Part shown: positions 32,498 through 43,527 of the stretch, piece by piece
How the letters are laid out: every line of letters begins with the position of its first letter
Numbering within the stretch: position 1 is the first letter of the stretch
Assembly: GCA_029204225.1 (NCBI GenBank)
Contig: CM055093.1
Span: 21,586,823-21,646,822 of the forward strand
Reading direction: 5' to 3'
DNA from: Diphasiastrum complanatum
Taxonomy: Eukaryota > Streptophyta > Lycopodiopsida > Lycopodiales > Lycopodiaceae
Length of the DNA: 60,000 nt
The notes under the pieces: model-generated
The model's database searches: none
What the model was told of the DNA's origin: nothing
What the model saw: only the letters and a program-made list of their open reading frames with translations
Position numbers and translations under genes: made by a program

Positions 32498-32960
32498 TAC
32501 ATCAGCTGTTGTGGTGCTGGGACCTGGTGCTCCTGTCCTGACGTAGCGAGTTGAGCGAAGATCGTTATGATCTTCTCAACGTGTTGATCCAACTGATTGC
32601 CATCCCACCGTATTGATTGCAGCTGATTGTGAAGGTGCATGACTGAAGCTACAGTCCTCACTTATGCTTTAAACTTTTCCATGTTGCATCGCTGCTTTTG
32701 CAGTCTTCAATCTGCATGAGTAGATCTTCATTTATGGATGAAACAATGATTGCCATTGCGTGCTCATCCTTTCTGATCCATTCAGCTCTCCTTGGGTCTC
32801 CCTCTGGAGGCTGCACCTCTGAGAGTTCGGTCACTGACCAGATGCCTTAGCCCTTCAGGAGTGTTTTGATTTTGAATTTTCAGATTCTGTCATTTGCGCC
32901 ATTGAGACTGATTGCTACTTTGGTCTGGATTGTCGTAGCCATATTGTGTTGTCTAGAAGA
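32371..32960 (-). pseudogene. C1 copia gag N-terminal part (beta lineage)
   Basis: The minus strand reads MATTIQTKVAISLNGAN near 32945, IWSVTELSEVQPPEGDPRR and then MHLHNQLQSIRWDGNQLDQH, YFMKSLLTSYQLLRM and DMTFDKAVNLVADER, a UBN2-type copia gag. Several stops break it. The beta1 counterpart starts at 55976. Confidence 0.8.
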
Positions 32961-33008
32961 ATCACTGCTGGGATATCAGTAGTGATAACCTATTGGCTCT
33001 TAACACAA

Positions 33009-33539
33009 AGTCGCAGAGGCGACATTGTTTTGTGTTCGCTTCTCCTTCTCTTTTCGCAAACAATTTTCTTTTTTTAAATCATCTTTTTGTGCGGAAGTCC
33101 TTACATGATCCAAACACGCGACTCTTATCACAGAACATATTTTATTCTAGTAATCAAGACATACAGCACAAGACAAAAAAATACACGAAAATAGAGCGAC
33201 CATATTGTTAGTTTGGTTTTGGAGTGAGATCGTCAGTGTCTCGCTCGTTGGCGGATTGACACTCTACTCTCGTTGGCAGACTTTCATGCACAACTATGGT
33301 GTCTTTACTTTCTTACTCTATTTGCTACGTCTCTCTCTGTCTCTTATAGATCTCTGTATTCTCATCTTTATCTATCATTATGATCCAGAGAGGATCATTT
33401 ATACCTCCACTATGTGGAGTTTACAAGATAGCTAAACGTCGAATTACCAGACTAGTTAACGCTAATCAACCAGTTAGTTAGTCTTCGTCGTTGCTACTCA
33501 TTTCAGCTGGGCATGAAGCCCGTTGACTGCCAGCTGGCA
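33009..33539 (-). repeat. LTR-B, copy 1
   Basis: Homologous to 51229-51758 and 56041-56585. It spans from AGTCGCAGAGGCGACA (TGTCG mutated at its first base) to CCAGCTGGCA. A decayed primer site (GCTCTTAACACA) adjoins on the left, as expected for the 5' LTR of a minus-strand element. Its right side adjoins RNase H-end sequence of another element, so it serves two elements. Confidence 0.8.
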
Positions 33540-34577
33540 GCGCGAAAGATTTTTTTTTCATTTGATTCGTAATCTCCCGTTTGCTTTCGTTCTTTTTGTT
33601 TTTTTTTGTAGTTTTTGTTTTGTGTCCCTTTTGCGGTTTGAGGTCCTGGAGGTGTGTTTGCGATTCGCGAATCGTTCGTGCTTCAAGTCAAAGACACGTT
33701 GACTGTCGCGAATCGTTCTCGTTTGACCTTCGTGTCTTGTTAGTGCTGCGACAAAGTTGCAAAAGTTCACCATTTCTGACAGTATGCCCGTCTCTTCTGC
33801 ATCTCACACAAGTCTTCTTGTCTGCACCTTGTTGTTTCGACATCCCTTTGGTCTTCCAGTTGCCTTTGCTTGTTCCCTCTATTTGTTGGTCACAATCCTG
33901 CCTCTGATTGGACTCCCTCTTAGGCTTAAATTGCTTTTTTGATTTTTCTTTTTTGTTGTAGAGGCCTGGTCAGAACCATCTTTGTGATCAAGATGTTCTC
34001 TGGCCTCGACTTCCTCTCGAATCTCGACAATCGCCTTTTTGAGGTTCATGGCGGGATCTTTCGCGAGCAGGGTCTTTGTCGTCTGGAATGATCTGGGTAA
34101 GGCTCTCAACAAGTATGTCAGTTGCTTCTCAGCTGACACAACATTCTCTGCTCCAGAGTTATGTAGTGACAGAAACAAATCCTTCATCTTTCTTACAAAA
34201 GAAGTGAGGTCTTTTCCATCCCACTGCAAATTCGTCAGCTGATCTTCCAGCATCATGATTTGGCTTCTTGATTTTGTTTGAAATCTGGTGAGTAATGCAT
34301 CCCACATCTCCTTAGCTTTGGAGAGTGTAGCCAGGTCAAGTGTGAGACTATCTTCGATGGAAGATGATAGCAAGGCTACTGCCTTGTCATTTTTCTCCCT
34401 CCATTCACGTAGCTCCTTGCCTGTTGTCGTAGGCATTTCTTCTGTGCCATCCACCCAGGGAAATAGTCCTTCACCCTTGAGTATCAAATATGTCTTAACT
34501 TTCCAGACTAGAAAGTTGAATCCTGAGAAATCAAGTATTGTGCAGATCTTGCTCTGCATGCTGTTGATTGAAGCCAT
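33540..34577 (-). pseudogene. Reciprocal chimera: alpha gag joined to the beta 3' end, pol deleted
   Basis: 34577-33879 is an almost intact copia gag: MASINSMQSKICTILDFSGF, FQTKSRSQIMMLEDQLTNL and LFLSLHNSGAENVVSAEKQL, ending in a basic tail, 232 codons. To its left, at about 33775, it joins the beta-type 3' region (33540-33775, with ATTCGCGAATCG repeats) that precedes LTR-B. Protease, integrase and RT are absent. With LTR-A at 34694 as its 5' LTR, the unit has an alpha 5' half and a beta 3' half. A related, further deleted unit lies at 56586-57623. Confidence 0.75.
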
Positions 34578-34680
34578 TGCTTCTTGCAGTCTGTTCCCTT
34601 GTCGATGGTTGTTTGTTTGAATGCTTGGCCTCCTGGATCTGCTAGCTTCTTGGCTATGTTAGAATATGACAAGATGACCT

Positions 34681-34692
34681 GCTCTAATACCA
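34681..34692 (-). other. Primer binding site beside LTR-A
   Basis: The plus strand GCTCTAATACCA is the complement of TGGTATTAGAGC, one base from the standard initiator-Met primer site. It lies 1 nt from the LTR-A end at 34694 and upstream of the alpha gag. Confidence 0.85.
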
Positions 34693-34693
34693 G

Positions 34694-35470
34694 TGATGAG
34701 GATCAAGAATCGCGATTTGGATTTTTCAGTTGCGAAGCTTTCGCGAAGGAACCACAATCCTCTTGCGACTTGGATGGAGTTCAGATGCGATCGCTAGACA
34801 TTGCCAGTTGAATCTCTCCTACAATTCTCCAGAATGTAGTCAGGCTCTGTCGGTCTACATTTATAAAATTAATACAGCATTCAACATAGTTTCAACCAAG
34901 GTGCGGAATTCAAAAAAATGAACAAGAAAAACTCAGACACACGATTAACAACAGAAGCATTTGCATACGAGATCAAACACAACAAGAGAAATTATCTATG
35001 TTGAACTTCCTCTGTTTTCTTCAAGCACTGCATGCAAATCCACACAGTGCATTGGCGTGGGAGGAACACGGTTCTCTCATGAGTAATCGTCTTGCTTTAC
35101 TAGCGGACAGTTGGATCTCTATGGATCTTGATCATAGAGCTCGTCTTGCATGCAGGCGGACTTGTTGTCTGTATTTCGTCTTGATTGCTTACTTGCATCA
35201 GACTACTGCATTACACTATATGTGTATTACGTTGATCTATATGTCAAGTATCATCCAGTAAGTATGGTTGCTCTATGTGAATCTAAGATTAGAGTGATTA
35301 AACATCTACAACTTTATCAAGGAATCACAAGAGTGGCAGATTAGCCACAACCTAAAATATATTTGTTGACGTCATATCATTAGATTAGATATCTGTACTT
35401 ACGAGTACTTGTATGATCTTTTTTGTACTCTTTGGAGTGTGGAGGGCAGGAGAAGGTTTCGTTTCCATCA
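34694..35470 (-). repeat. LTR-A, copy 1
   Basis: Starts TGATGAGG and ends CCATCA on the plus strand, a 5 bp terminal inverted repeat (TGATG/CATCA). Homologous to 48129-48899 and 57017-57623. On its left it is the 5' LTR of the alpha gag unit; on its right it is followed by alpha 3' sequence, so it is shared by two elements. Confidence 0.8.
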
Positions 35471-36120
35471 TTGGTTTCGTTTTGGTCGTTTGCCTTCTCT
35501 TGTATTGGACCGCAAAAGATTCTCGTTCGTGAATCTTTCATGTTCGCGAACCGTTACGTCTTCGTCTGCTTTGACTTTCGTGTTCGCGAACCGTTCGTCT
35601 TCGTTTCCTTAGAGTTTCATGTTCACGAAACTTTTCGTGCTTTCGTGTCTCCAAATCTTCAAGTTTGTGAATGTCTTCATCGGGCTGAGGGCTGAAAGCT
35701 AGCAAGGCTTTGTAATTAGAAACGTTTTGTTTCTTCAGCTCCCTCTCAAATCATGATAGCTTTACAATCTCAAGACTGCTCCTTTGTCTCTCAAAGAGTC
35801 CTTTGTCCAGGGCTTTAGTGAAGATGTCAACAACCATGTCTCTCATTTCGATGAAGGTAGTCTACAACATCTTCTTCTCAATTAGATCTCTGATCAAGTG
35901 GTACTTGATCGCAATGTGCTTCGTTCTGAATGGAACCGTTCGTCTTCGTCTGCTTTGAGTTTCATGTTCGCAAACTGTTCGTCTTCGTCTTCTTAGACTT
36001 TCATGTTCGCAAAACTTTTCATGCTTTGTGTCTCTAGATGTTCGAGTTCGCGAATGTCTTCGTCGGGCTGAGGGCTGAAAGCTAGCAAGGCTTTGTAATT
36101 AGAAATGTTTTGTTTCTTCA
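35471..36120 (-). pseudogene. Alpha copia 3' end fragments (RNase H C-terminus, duplicated tail)
   Basis: 35471-35935 matches 28314-28790: the 3' untranslated part with repeated TTCGCGAACCGTTCGTC and the RNase H end. It breaks at TTCTGAATGGAACC. 35936-36120 is a second, shorter piece of the same 3' region (TTCGCGAATGTCTTCGTC to TTTTGTTTCTTC). This looks like a truncated element followed by a tandem fragment. Confidence 0.65.
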
Positions 36121-36476
36121 TAGTTTGTCCAATCCTAAAGATCAAAATCATTAAGGACAAGGTCCTAAATCAATACCCCCTATACACCACTATATGATTT
36201 TCCTTTTTTTAAATTCCCACCTCTAATTTAAAAAAAAAAGCTCTACAATGGGTTTAAATTCAAGCCTAAATGGAGGGAAATGAGTTATTTCCACCCTTGC
36301 AAAGCAAAATGTTACCTTCCTGGAAGCCTCAGTGCATGACACTACAAATTATGCAGTCTCGACTAATGTTCCTCACAACATCTTATGAAGAAGAGGACAT
36401 TGTCTCTCTCCTCCAGCAATTGCACCCTACCACTCCTCCATTCGTTGGAAGCTATCATATGGTAGGTGTTTTTTTC
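36121..36476. other. Unassigned stretch between chain 1 and R1
   Basis: The ORF starting at 36270 (MEGNELFPPLQSKMLPSW) is not recognised. No homologous copy precedes R1-C at 58937. Confidence 0.25.
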
Positions 36477-37195
36477 TCATTCCTTTGCAAGGCTATCATT
36501 TTTCTTGCCTTTAGCAATCGATTTTATGCTTCCTTTTTGTTTTCTGATATGGCTAAACTTCACTCATCATAGGAAGCATAATTTATGAGGAAATATGGGT
36601 TTTTGGGGCTCGCTGTTTAGCAATGGACAGAGTCCATCACTTTTTTGTTTAGAAAAAAACGGATCCAATTGCCTCATAGGCAGCGATGGACCCTTCATCA
36701 CTTCCTTCACTTTCTAAAGTAGCGATTTCTATTTCATATGTAGCGATGGACTGCTAGATGTCCTTATCAACTTTTTTTCAATGGCTTTAGCCTATTAGGC
36801 AGCAATGCAAACCAAAGGACTATTGCCTTTTTGTTGATTACATATATGCTTGATAAGCATGTGTCTGAAACCAAATGGAAGTGGCCGCTATCAAGCGATG
36901 GGGGACAGTTGGCTCAAAAATGAACTTTCTTCTTGATTATTGTCTGATTGACATACCTCCTATCCAGCAATGGACAGTAGGTTCTAATATGCCTTTGAAA
37001 GGAAGAATTTACAATCTACATTCTGCTGGTCCCAGTGATGGACAGTAGAAAGCATTCAAGTTCATCTTTCACCTCACAATAAGTTTGCTTAGAACAAGGC
37101 TTGATGGATCTATTGTTGTGTGGACATCGATCCACCACTTAATTTAATACTTAAATGATACTTCTATATGTTTTTTCAAGCAGTTGGCTTATCTC
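36477..37195. repeat. R1 repeat, copy B
   Basis: Matches 58937-59600 from TCATTCCTTTGCAAGGC to GGCTTATCT, with the A copy covering its right part. No coding motif found. Its expected tail, starting GAGGATCGAGAGATCACAG, is displaced to 38813, so 1.6 kb of other DNA interrupts this copy. Confidence 0.75.
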
Positions 37196-38812
37196 ATAGA
37201 GAGTCTTAATATTTGACACTAAATTATCATCTATGCTTTGTGGTAATGTAGCATCTTTTGTTACTATGGCCTACTACCACTCACGTTTAGGTTCAAATTT
37301 GAATCGTGCATTACTAAGTCTCTATTAAGGTACATCACTTATTGTAACGCATTATAACAAGCGAGCTTGAATACTCTTCGAAAGTTGTTTAGGCGTTTAT
37401 TTGATTCTTAAATGAAGCTATGAGATAAAGACTGTTCGTTTTTGTTTTGGTCTAAAGAAAACAAACAATTTGTGGAAACAACATGGCATCCTCTCAAGAT
37501 ACAACGTCTACGATCATCCAGGTATGACTTCTTTTTACGATTTCCGGGTTATATACAAACTACAAGCATCATGAACACTCATGAGATGGTTGTTTCCATT
37601 TTACTCAAGTATCTACCACTCTTCACAACATTTAAATAATGACATAAGTATAAAGAGATGCCTTCTAATCCAGTTCACATACCAACCTAACCATTCTTTA
37701 TCCATACCCAAACCAAATCGTAGGGCTTCCAATATAATGTTCTTAGACAACATGGATATGCGTAAGATACGAAGTTTTTACGCAAGAATTAGAATGGCAC
37801 GAATCTGCCCTAGTAAAAACATTGGAAGTCCCTCATTAGCAATAAACCATACCTATCCGTAGCAAAGTCCTGATACCATGGTTGATAAAAGAGTTTTGTA
37901 TAGCATAATGATTTGTTTGGAACCAAACATAACAATATGAAACCCATCGCTGCATATGCAGTATAGGTTGTATGGATTATTATGGTATGGATGTGCCCTA
38001 ATACCTACGTATTTGTAACAATCAACCACGGTAATACTTAACCCCACCCGAATAAGTGTCACATTAGAATTCAAGTGAGATACGAATGGAAAGCATAAAT
38101 ATGCTCAAAAGTATGGACAATAGTGCAAGACCTACCTTGTTTTACAAGGCTCACTTGGGTTATAATGGCATGGATTTGCCCTAACAACAGCACACGTTGT
38201 CCACACCAAGTCTTTTACCTAAATAGAATATAAATGGTTAAAATTGTTCATATTTCGTTTTTAAATAAATACTGATCAGATATGGACCAATTGCCCTCAA
38301 ATTGATCCGCATGGCACAAGCCCTGATAAGATAATATCAGGGTTTGGCCTATTACTAAAAACCTTTCTATTGTTTGGGAAGACAGGAACACACTTTCAAA
38401 GTGCTATTATGTTGTTAAGTGGTATTGCTTCTTTTGGACATGGATAACAACTGATGCTCAGCTATGACACCTGTCTTTCCCACTGTACTAACTCATGCAG
38501 TTTTGTGTTGTGGGATGGTGGCAAATATCAGCTGGACGTCTTGAAAGTGGTTATGCTTTATGGTGCTTTTTCAGTACTGTATTTTACTTTTCAGCTATAT
38601 TTTACCTTGTTAGAATATGAATAAAGGTTTCACTCTTGCTTTGTCAAGAGAAACTAGGTGAAATTTTGTATCTCTCTTTGCATCCTGGTGGTGTAAATTC
38701 GACTATTGGGATATTACTGAAACCTTTACCTTTTATCCAATTCATAAAAAAACAAAGCCCAACTATTTTATATGGACACTCATTTGTTGTATGAAAAAGG
38801 TCGTAAAGAGGA
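37196..38812. other. 1.6 kb insertion-like segment within R1-B
   Basis: No coding gene recognised. A related phrase occurs twice: TATTATGGTATGGATGTGCCCTAA (about 37979) and TATAATGGCATGGATTTGCCCTAA (about 38161). CCTGATACCATGG (37869-37881) resembles an inverted initiator-Met primer site with a neighbouring TG, but no LTR pair was found. Confidence 0.35.
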
Positions 38813-38934
38813 TCGAGAGATCACAGTAGCACACATTTGCCGAGAGACCATGTAAAGAATGGATCAGAGGGAGTGCATATCTGTATCCCAGCATCGCAAC
38901 CATTGCCCACTGCCCACGTGATGTTGTTGGGGTA
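38813..38934. repeat. R1 repeat, right tail
   Basis: GAGGATCGAGAGATCACAGTAG to CCCACGTGATG matches the tails of R1-A (10386-10505) and R1-C (59706-59823). It directly adjoins LTR-C, as in R1-C. Confidence 0.8.
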
Positions 38935-39305
38935 ATTCCCAACAAAGTGTAAATAAATAAAATCATCCAATAAAATGTGTTGCGAGGGCATGGCGTCCTG
39001 CGTGTATAAGCCCATGGCCCAATGAGCACGCAAGTGAAGTTGTAAATAAAATAATAGACTTGGGCCCTTTGTAATTAAAAATTAAACTTGAGGCCCAAAG
39101 TCAATTCTAAACTTAGAGTTTACTTTTTAGAGTTGGGTCCAATTTTGGACTCACATGAATCTTGTGATTTCCAATGTACTTTTTGTGGACCCTTGGATCA
39201 AGTTGGGTCCAAGATGAATGGATAGGAACAATGTGAATATTAGCCAATAGGATTGAGGGGCAAGGGCCTTCCCCATTTTATAAAAAGGCACCATTTGTAC
39301 ACTAC
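38935..39305 (+). repeat. LTR-C, copy 1 (3'-truncated)
   Basis: Starts TGTTGGGGTAATTCCCAA, which is itself an inverted repeat. It matches 43528-43890 and 59824-60000. It contains a TATA-like TTTTATAAAAAGG at about 39276. Homology to copy 2 stops at TTTGTACACTA, where gypsy gag sequence begins in mid-gene, so a deletion has fused LTR and gag. Confidence 0.75.
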
Positions 39306-39307
39306 CT

Positions 39308-40479
39308 GTGGAGAAGCTGATGTTGTTCCCCATGTCCTTATTGGCAGTGGCTCACGATTGGTTTTTCAACCTGTCAGAGGAAGAAAAATCTACTTGGGAA
39401 GCGGTTAAAGCAGCTCTCATTACGCGCTTTAAACCAAGAAAGTTCATGGAAGACTCGTTCCTCCTGCTGAGCAAAGTCAAAATGGAAAAACGAGAAAGGG
39501 TCAGGGACTATATTGAGCGGGTCAAACACTTACAATCCGAGTGCAGTGTATCCCTAACTCACGATCACGCGGTGATCATGTAGTTCCTAGCCGGACTACC
39601 ACGAAGCATCAAAAGAGAACTAAAATGATGGGAGCAATATGCTATTCTGCAAGAAGCTATGGAACATGCCATTAGGGAAGACGATGAGGGATGTGACGAC
39701 GAATATCCATCACCCACACCCCTACTCCCTCTATCGCATCATCATCATCAACCGCATCTGCTCTATCCATAGAACTGCTGCTGGAGCAAATGATGAAATT
39801 ACATAAACAGTAGATGGAACAACTTACGGCGCAGTTTGACCAGAAATTGAAGGTCTTATAGGGAGCTATAACAGTAACGCGACATCAACCGGAATCAAAC
39901 CAGCTGCAGCATCCAAGACGGAAAAATGTATGGTGTTCAATGTGCACGCAAAACCATACAGCGAACGAGTGTCTAGTCCCAAAGCAAAATCTGAGACTGA
40001 CACATAGATTCTGTCGTCTGTGCAATGCAACATCGCACGATACGGCATTTTGCCCGTTCAACCCCCGAATTGTTCAACAGAAGATAAGTCCTTATCATAC
40101 TTTTTATCCTTACCATCAAGGAGCACCCAACGCGGCACCAAGGTACGGCGCACCAAATCAACCACAACGTATGGCCTTACCTGCTCCACCAGAGCCAGCC
40201 AATCAACAAGGGGCCCATGTAAACCTGACAGTAGCAAAACTAGAGATGCAAATGCCACCTCAACCTGAGCAGCAGCAATGGTATGGACCAGATGAACCAT
40301 TGATGGATCCTGCCATAAATGAATATGTTGCGGCCTATGCAGCTCAAACTCAACGTCAAGGCAGAAGAAATTACGGCTGCTACGGATGCTGCGGCGGACA
40401 CAAATGTGATGCCACAAAAATGTTAAATATTGAATATCAACATAAATATGGCATGATATACTCGAAAATGAAGATATGA
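39308..40479 (+). pseudogene. Ty3/gypsy gag G3 with two zinc knuckles
   Basis: 39308-39583 reads a retrotransposon gag capsid segment (FPMSLLAVAHDWFFNLSEEE, STWEAVKAALITRFKPRKF, DYIERVKHL). Stops follow at 39581 and in the next 350 bp. 39940-40479 is an open 180-codon stretch with CSMCTQNHTANEC and the perfect CX2CX4HX4C knuckle CRLCNATSHDTAFC, then a Pro/Gln-rich region. The gag N-terminus is missing at the junction with LTR-C. No pol follows. Confidence 0.75.
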
Positions 40480-40687
40480 GCCGGTTAAGTATAAATCATG
40501 AAGAGGCCTAAGTCATTTTTTTGAAATATATCTTCTAAGTACTTGCCTTGTAATTAAGGACAAGACCTTTAAAAGGAAAAGACATTGTCTTGGACAACCT
40601 TTACTAGGTCGTCCATACGAAATGACTAGATACGAAAAGACATGATAAACTAGAGTAACTTTAGCTCATAGTTAAGTATACCTCATA

Positions 40688-41675
40688 TGGTATAGTTGAA
40701 CGTATTTTCAATCTAATTGTTAACTAGACTCTTTCGCGGGAGCGACGCACCTATTGTTTTAGATGTGTGTTTGTTCGCCTCGTAGAACTTATCTTAATCT
40801 CACACTTCAGTCTCGATCATCGAGAGAGAAGAGTTTATGCTTATGTAAGAGATTGAAGAAGTGAATAGAGTTCTATGAGTTATTCTCTCTTATCTTTGTT
40901 CTCCGCACTGCTGAGTGTGACTGATCTTGAGTCTGCTAACAATCTCTAATGCAAATTTTTGAATTACTCTCTGATCAGACAGACGCTCTAGTGCATTACA
41001 GTCGTTTGCTGTGTTTTCGTAAAGCATGCTCTAAAGAACTGTCTTTAAACCATCTTATTCGTCTGTCGCGAATACTTTCTTTTCGGCACTCGAATAACAA
41101 CTATCTCTGGTACAGTCTAGCACGATTATTGAATAAAGCTATATGTATACATATGAGATGACAGTCCCTGTCTGAAGAATTGAATCTCTGATCTGTTTTC
41201 TTGATTGGCATTGACATAAGTTTCTAACGCATTCTAAAACTCTTCATGTTCTTTAACCATTAACTTGGGCTTTAGTTGTTGAGGACTTCTGTCTAGAAAT
41301 GAATAGTTCGCGAATGCCATTAATTAATTGTCTGCACAGTCGCGAATACATCAAACAATTCTCGATTCTTTGTTGACACCTTAATCAGCCAGAGTGTAGT
41401 ACTACTGTACTACTCTGATAACATCTCATCTATAGAACGCACTTCATCCAATTTGATAGAGGCCAGATTGTTGTTCTGAATTTATTAACATTACCCATCC
41501 CAAACATAAGTAATACTGGTTATTTTTTAATGTCTGTCGACAACCAGAATAACACTCGAAACCACTTGCCATAATTGTACCAAAAACATAACTTTCTAAC
41601 GTTGTCCTCTGTGGGAACGACATTATTTACTATAAAATCTATATTAACCCTGTTGGTATAGTACGACATATACCA
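40688..41675 (+). repeat. LTR-D, 5' LTR of gypsy element G4
   Basis: The right end is firm: TATACCA at 41669-41675 lies 5 nt before a gypsy primer site. The left end is proposed at TGGTATAG (40688), giving 7 bp inverted ends, but there is no second copy to prove it. The terminal part folds: TTGGTATA...TATACCAA. It contains TTCGCGAATG (about 41309) and GTCGCGAATAC motifs. Confidence 0.55.
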
Positions 41676-41680
41676 ATTTT

Positions 41681-41698
41681 TGGCGCCGTTGCAGGGGA
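41681..41698 (+). other. G4 primer binding site, TGGCGCCGTTGC type
   Basis: TGGCGCCGTTGCAGGGGA differs by one base from the well-known primer site of plant Athila/Tat-type gypsy elements, assigned in the literature to an Asp tRNA. Spacing to the LTR end and to the gag ATG (41751) is normal. Confidence 0.85.
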
Positions 41699-41750
41699 TA
41701 GTTTAGGAAAGTTATAAGAAATCTGCCAAATCCATTTCTATCTCTAGTGT

Positions 41751-42840
41751 ATGTCAGATAGAGAATCCAGATTAGAACGATACCGTAAGCTTAGAGAGGA
41801 ATTTTTACAAAGACAAAGTGAGAATTCTAGTCAAAGAAATCTAGACGAAATCACTGCCCAGTTACTTGAACTCCTAATTAGCTTCGGTATGGAGGGTCCT
41901 GCTGCACGTTTCACTTCTATCTCCAAAATTAAATACGATTATTTTAAACGGACTTCTTCCGATGATGCAGATAGCTATGTCTCACAATTCGAGTCAATTG
42001 CTAATGTGAATAACAAGGGAACTGACGTAGACAAACTACGAATTTTCCCTGGTCTGCTAAGAAAGCAGACGCGCATATGGTATAGTCAAGTTGGACTAGG
42101 CCGTGTAGGAACCTGGTACTTGCTGAAAGATGCGTTTCTGAACCAGTTCAGAGATATCGGTTACAAATCTAGAATTCTTGGATGTCTGGACAATGTTCAG
42201 AAGAAGAGTAAAGAATCTCTTCGCAAATATACACGAAAGGTTAAAAATAACCGGTGTATATTTGTAAATATACTGTGTAAATATACACGCAACTAACCGG
42301 TGTAAATCCTGTAGACATGCAGATCGAATGGTTTTTGAATGGTTTACCACCAAAGATTGATCGGTATTGCAGGCAAGGGGACATGACCTCCTTAGCAGCA
42401 GTAATAGCTAGTGTCGAAAATTTTGAGACCTCGAAACTAGCACGAAAGCGACGATCGACTAAGAATTCTCGAAAGTTGAAGACTGATTCTAGTGACAGCA
42501 ATGAAGATTTTGATTCTGATTCAAGTACCAGTTTTTCAAGCTCGGAATCTGAAAGTAGCGATTCATCAGAATCAAAAGCTGACAAAGGAGAGAGAAAGAA
42601 TAAACGACGAACTAAACGAAAGGATGACATGAAACTTGTCGAGGATAAGTCATCAACTTCTAAAGTTGAAAAGCTTTGGAAGATATGGCTGACCTTAATA
42701 AAAAGTTTAATGATTTGAAAGTGCAGATCTTTGAAGTTGCAGATAAAAGATCAAAAGCGTCTTCTTCCAACTCAGGAATGTGGTGTACGAAATGTGGAAC
42801 TTCTGGACACACTACGGAAGACTACACTACTGTAAATGTC
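41751..42840 (+). pseudogene. Ty3/gypsy gag G4, broken by a 46 bp insert
   Basis: ATG at 41751 opens MSDRESRLERYRKLREEF. The capsid segment is LRIFPGLLRKQTRIWYSQV, then LLKDAFLNQFRDIGYKSRI. Reading breaks at a 46 bp insert (42248-42293) plus one extra A, and resumes in a new frame at VNPVDMQIEWFLNGLPPKI. An acidic Ser-rich part follows (about 42480-42590). A knuckle, CTKCGTSGHTTEDY, has its last Cys changed to Tyr. Capsid, Ser-rich linker and knuckle are the usual gypsy gag order. Confidence 0.8.
42248..42304. repeat. Small hairpin insertion flanked by an 11 bp direct repeat
   Basis: TAACCGGTGTA occurs at 42248-42258 and 42294-42304. Between and overlapping them, GTGTATATTT and AAATATACAC form a perfect 10 bp inverted repeat with a 15 nt loop. 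The capsid reading frame is intact on both sides if one copy is removed, apart from an A-run change. This suggests a tiny insertion or template-slip duplication. Confidence 0.7.
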
Positions 42841-43451
42841 AAAGCATTACCCGCCCTCCAATCAAACCTAAAGTGGTGTCAACAGTTGTTCGAAATAGAC
42901 CCTGTGGCCATCAGGGCCTACGTGACGAGTCCACAACAATTACGGGTGAACGCGCACTTCCTGCTATGTACACGAAGATCCAAATGGGCGGAATACGGCA
43001 CCCCTCTGGACAAGATCACACTTCAGAATTTAATTGGCCGATCATACACTCAGAATATGGGTGGACTATGGATGTAGATGCTAGAAGGGCTTTCACCGCG
43101 TTCACAACCCATTATATCAATTGTCTTGATCCAACAGTCCGCGCGGCAGCCACTTGCGCCCAGGACTTAGAACATCTAATGGGGATCGAGACTAAATGGG
43201 ACAATTTTCTTCCATCCATATTCTTTGACGTTAATAAGGCACTACCTTCAGACAAAATCGAAGATCAGCTACCAATTGCTCGTGTGTATTACCGAGCTGT
43301 GCTTCTCGACTATCCGTGGACACGCAGATTCCAAACATGGGTTGACCAAGATTGGCTGCGAGGAGTCCACAAGTCCCTTCACACGCCCAAGGACTTAAAG
43401 AAACTGGACTGCCTCAACTTTATGGAGGACATCACCACCTACCTGATCTAG
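42780..43451 (+). CDS. Unrecognised 223-codon open reading frame
   Basis: Open from 42780 to 43451, between the G4 gag knuckle and LTR-C. The first part overlaps the gag end in another frame. From about 42940 the sequence looks protein-like, with balanced composition: MDVDARRAFTAFTTHYINCL, LPSIFFDVNKALPSDKIEDQ, VYYRAVLLDYPWTRRFQTWV. It has no RT, protease or integrase motif. It could be a second retroelement protein or a captured host exon. No function is proposed. Confidence 0.35.
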   Translation: MVYEMWNFWTHYGRLHYCKCQSITRPPIKPKVVSTVVRNRPCGHQGLRDESTTITGERALPAMYTKIQMGGIRHPSGQDHTSEFNWPIIHSEYGWTMDVDARRAFTAFTTHYINCLDPTVRAAATCAQDLEHLMGIETKWDNFLPSIFFDVNKALPSDKIEDQLPIARVYYRAVLLDYPWTRRFQTWVDQDWLRGVHKSLHTPKDLKKLDCLNFMEDITTYLI

Positions 43452-43527
43452 CAAAGGCGGGCAAAGAAAACGCTATACTAAACCGGCAGAGTGCCGAGGG
43501 ACCGACACTACTTCAGGTCATGGGTCC

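Larger units (their letters stand above)
28281..33539 (-). mobile_element. Chimeric antisense Ty1/copia element C1 (5' LTR-B, 3' LTR-A remnant)
   Basis: On the minus strand: LTR-B (33539-33009), gag, zinc knuckles, protease, integrase, then reverse transcriptase and RNase H of a different lineage, ending in 33 bp of LTR-A (28313-28281). Gag to integrase match element beta1 (53.56-56.0 kb). RT and RNase H match the alpha fragments at 35471-35935 and 48900-50107. The switch falls at GCTTCTTGGTATGTT (about 29711), which beta1 also has. The left LTR is lost into the H3L-A flank. Stops and frameshifts make it non-functional. Confidence 0.75.

Noticed and set aside
37869-37881. CCTGATACCATGG as a primer site of a further minus-strand LTR element
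   Set aside because: No LTR pair or gag sequence accompanies it; it may be chance.
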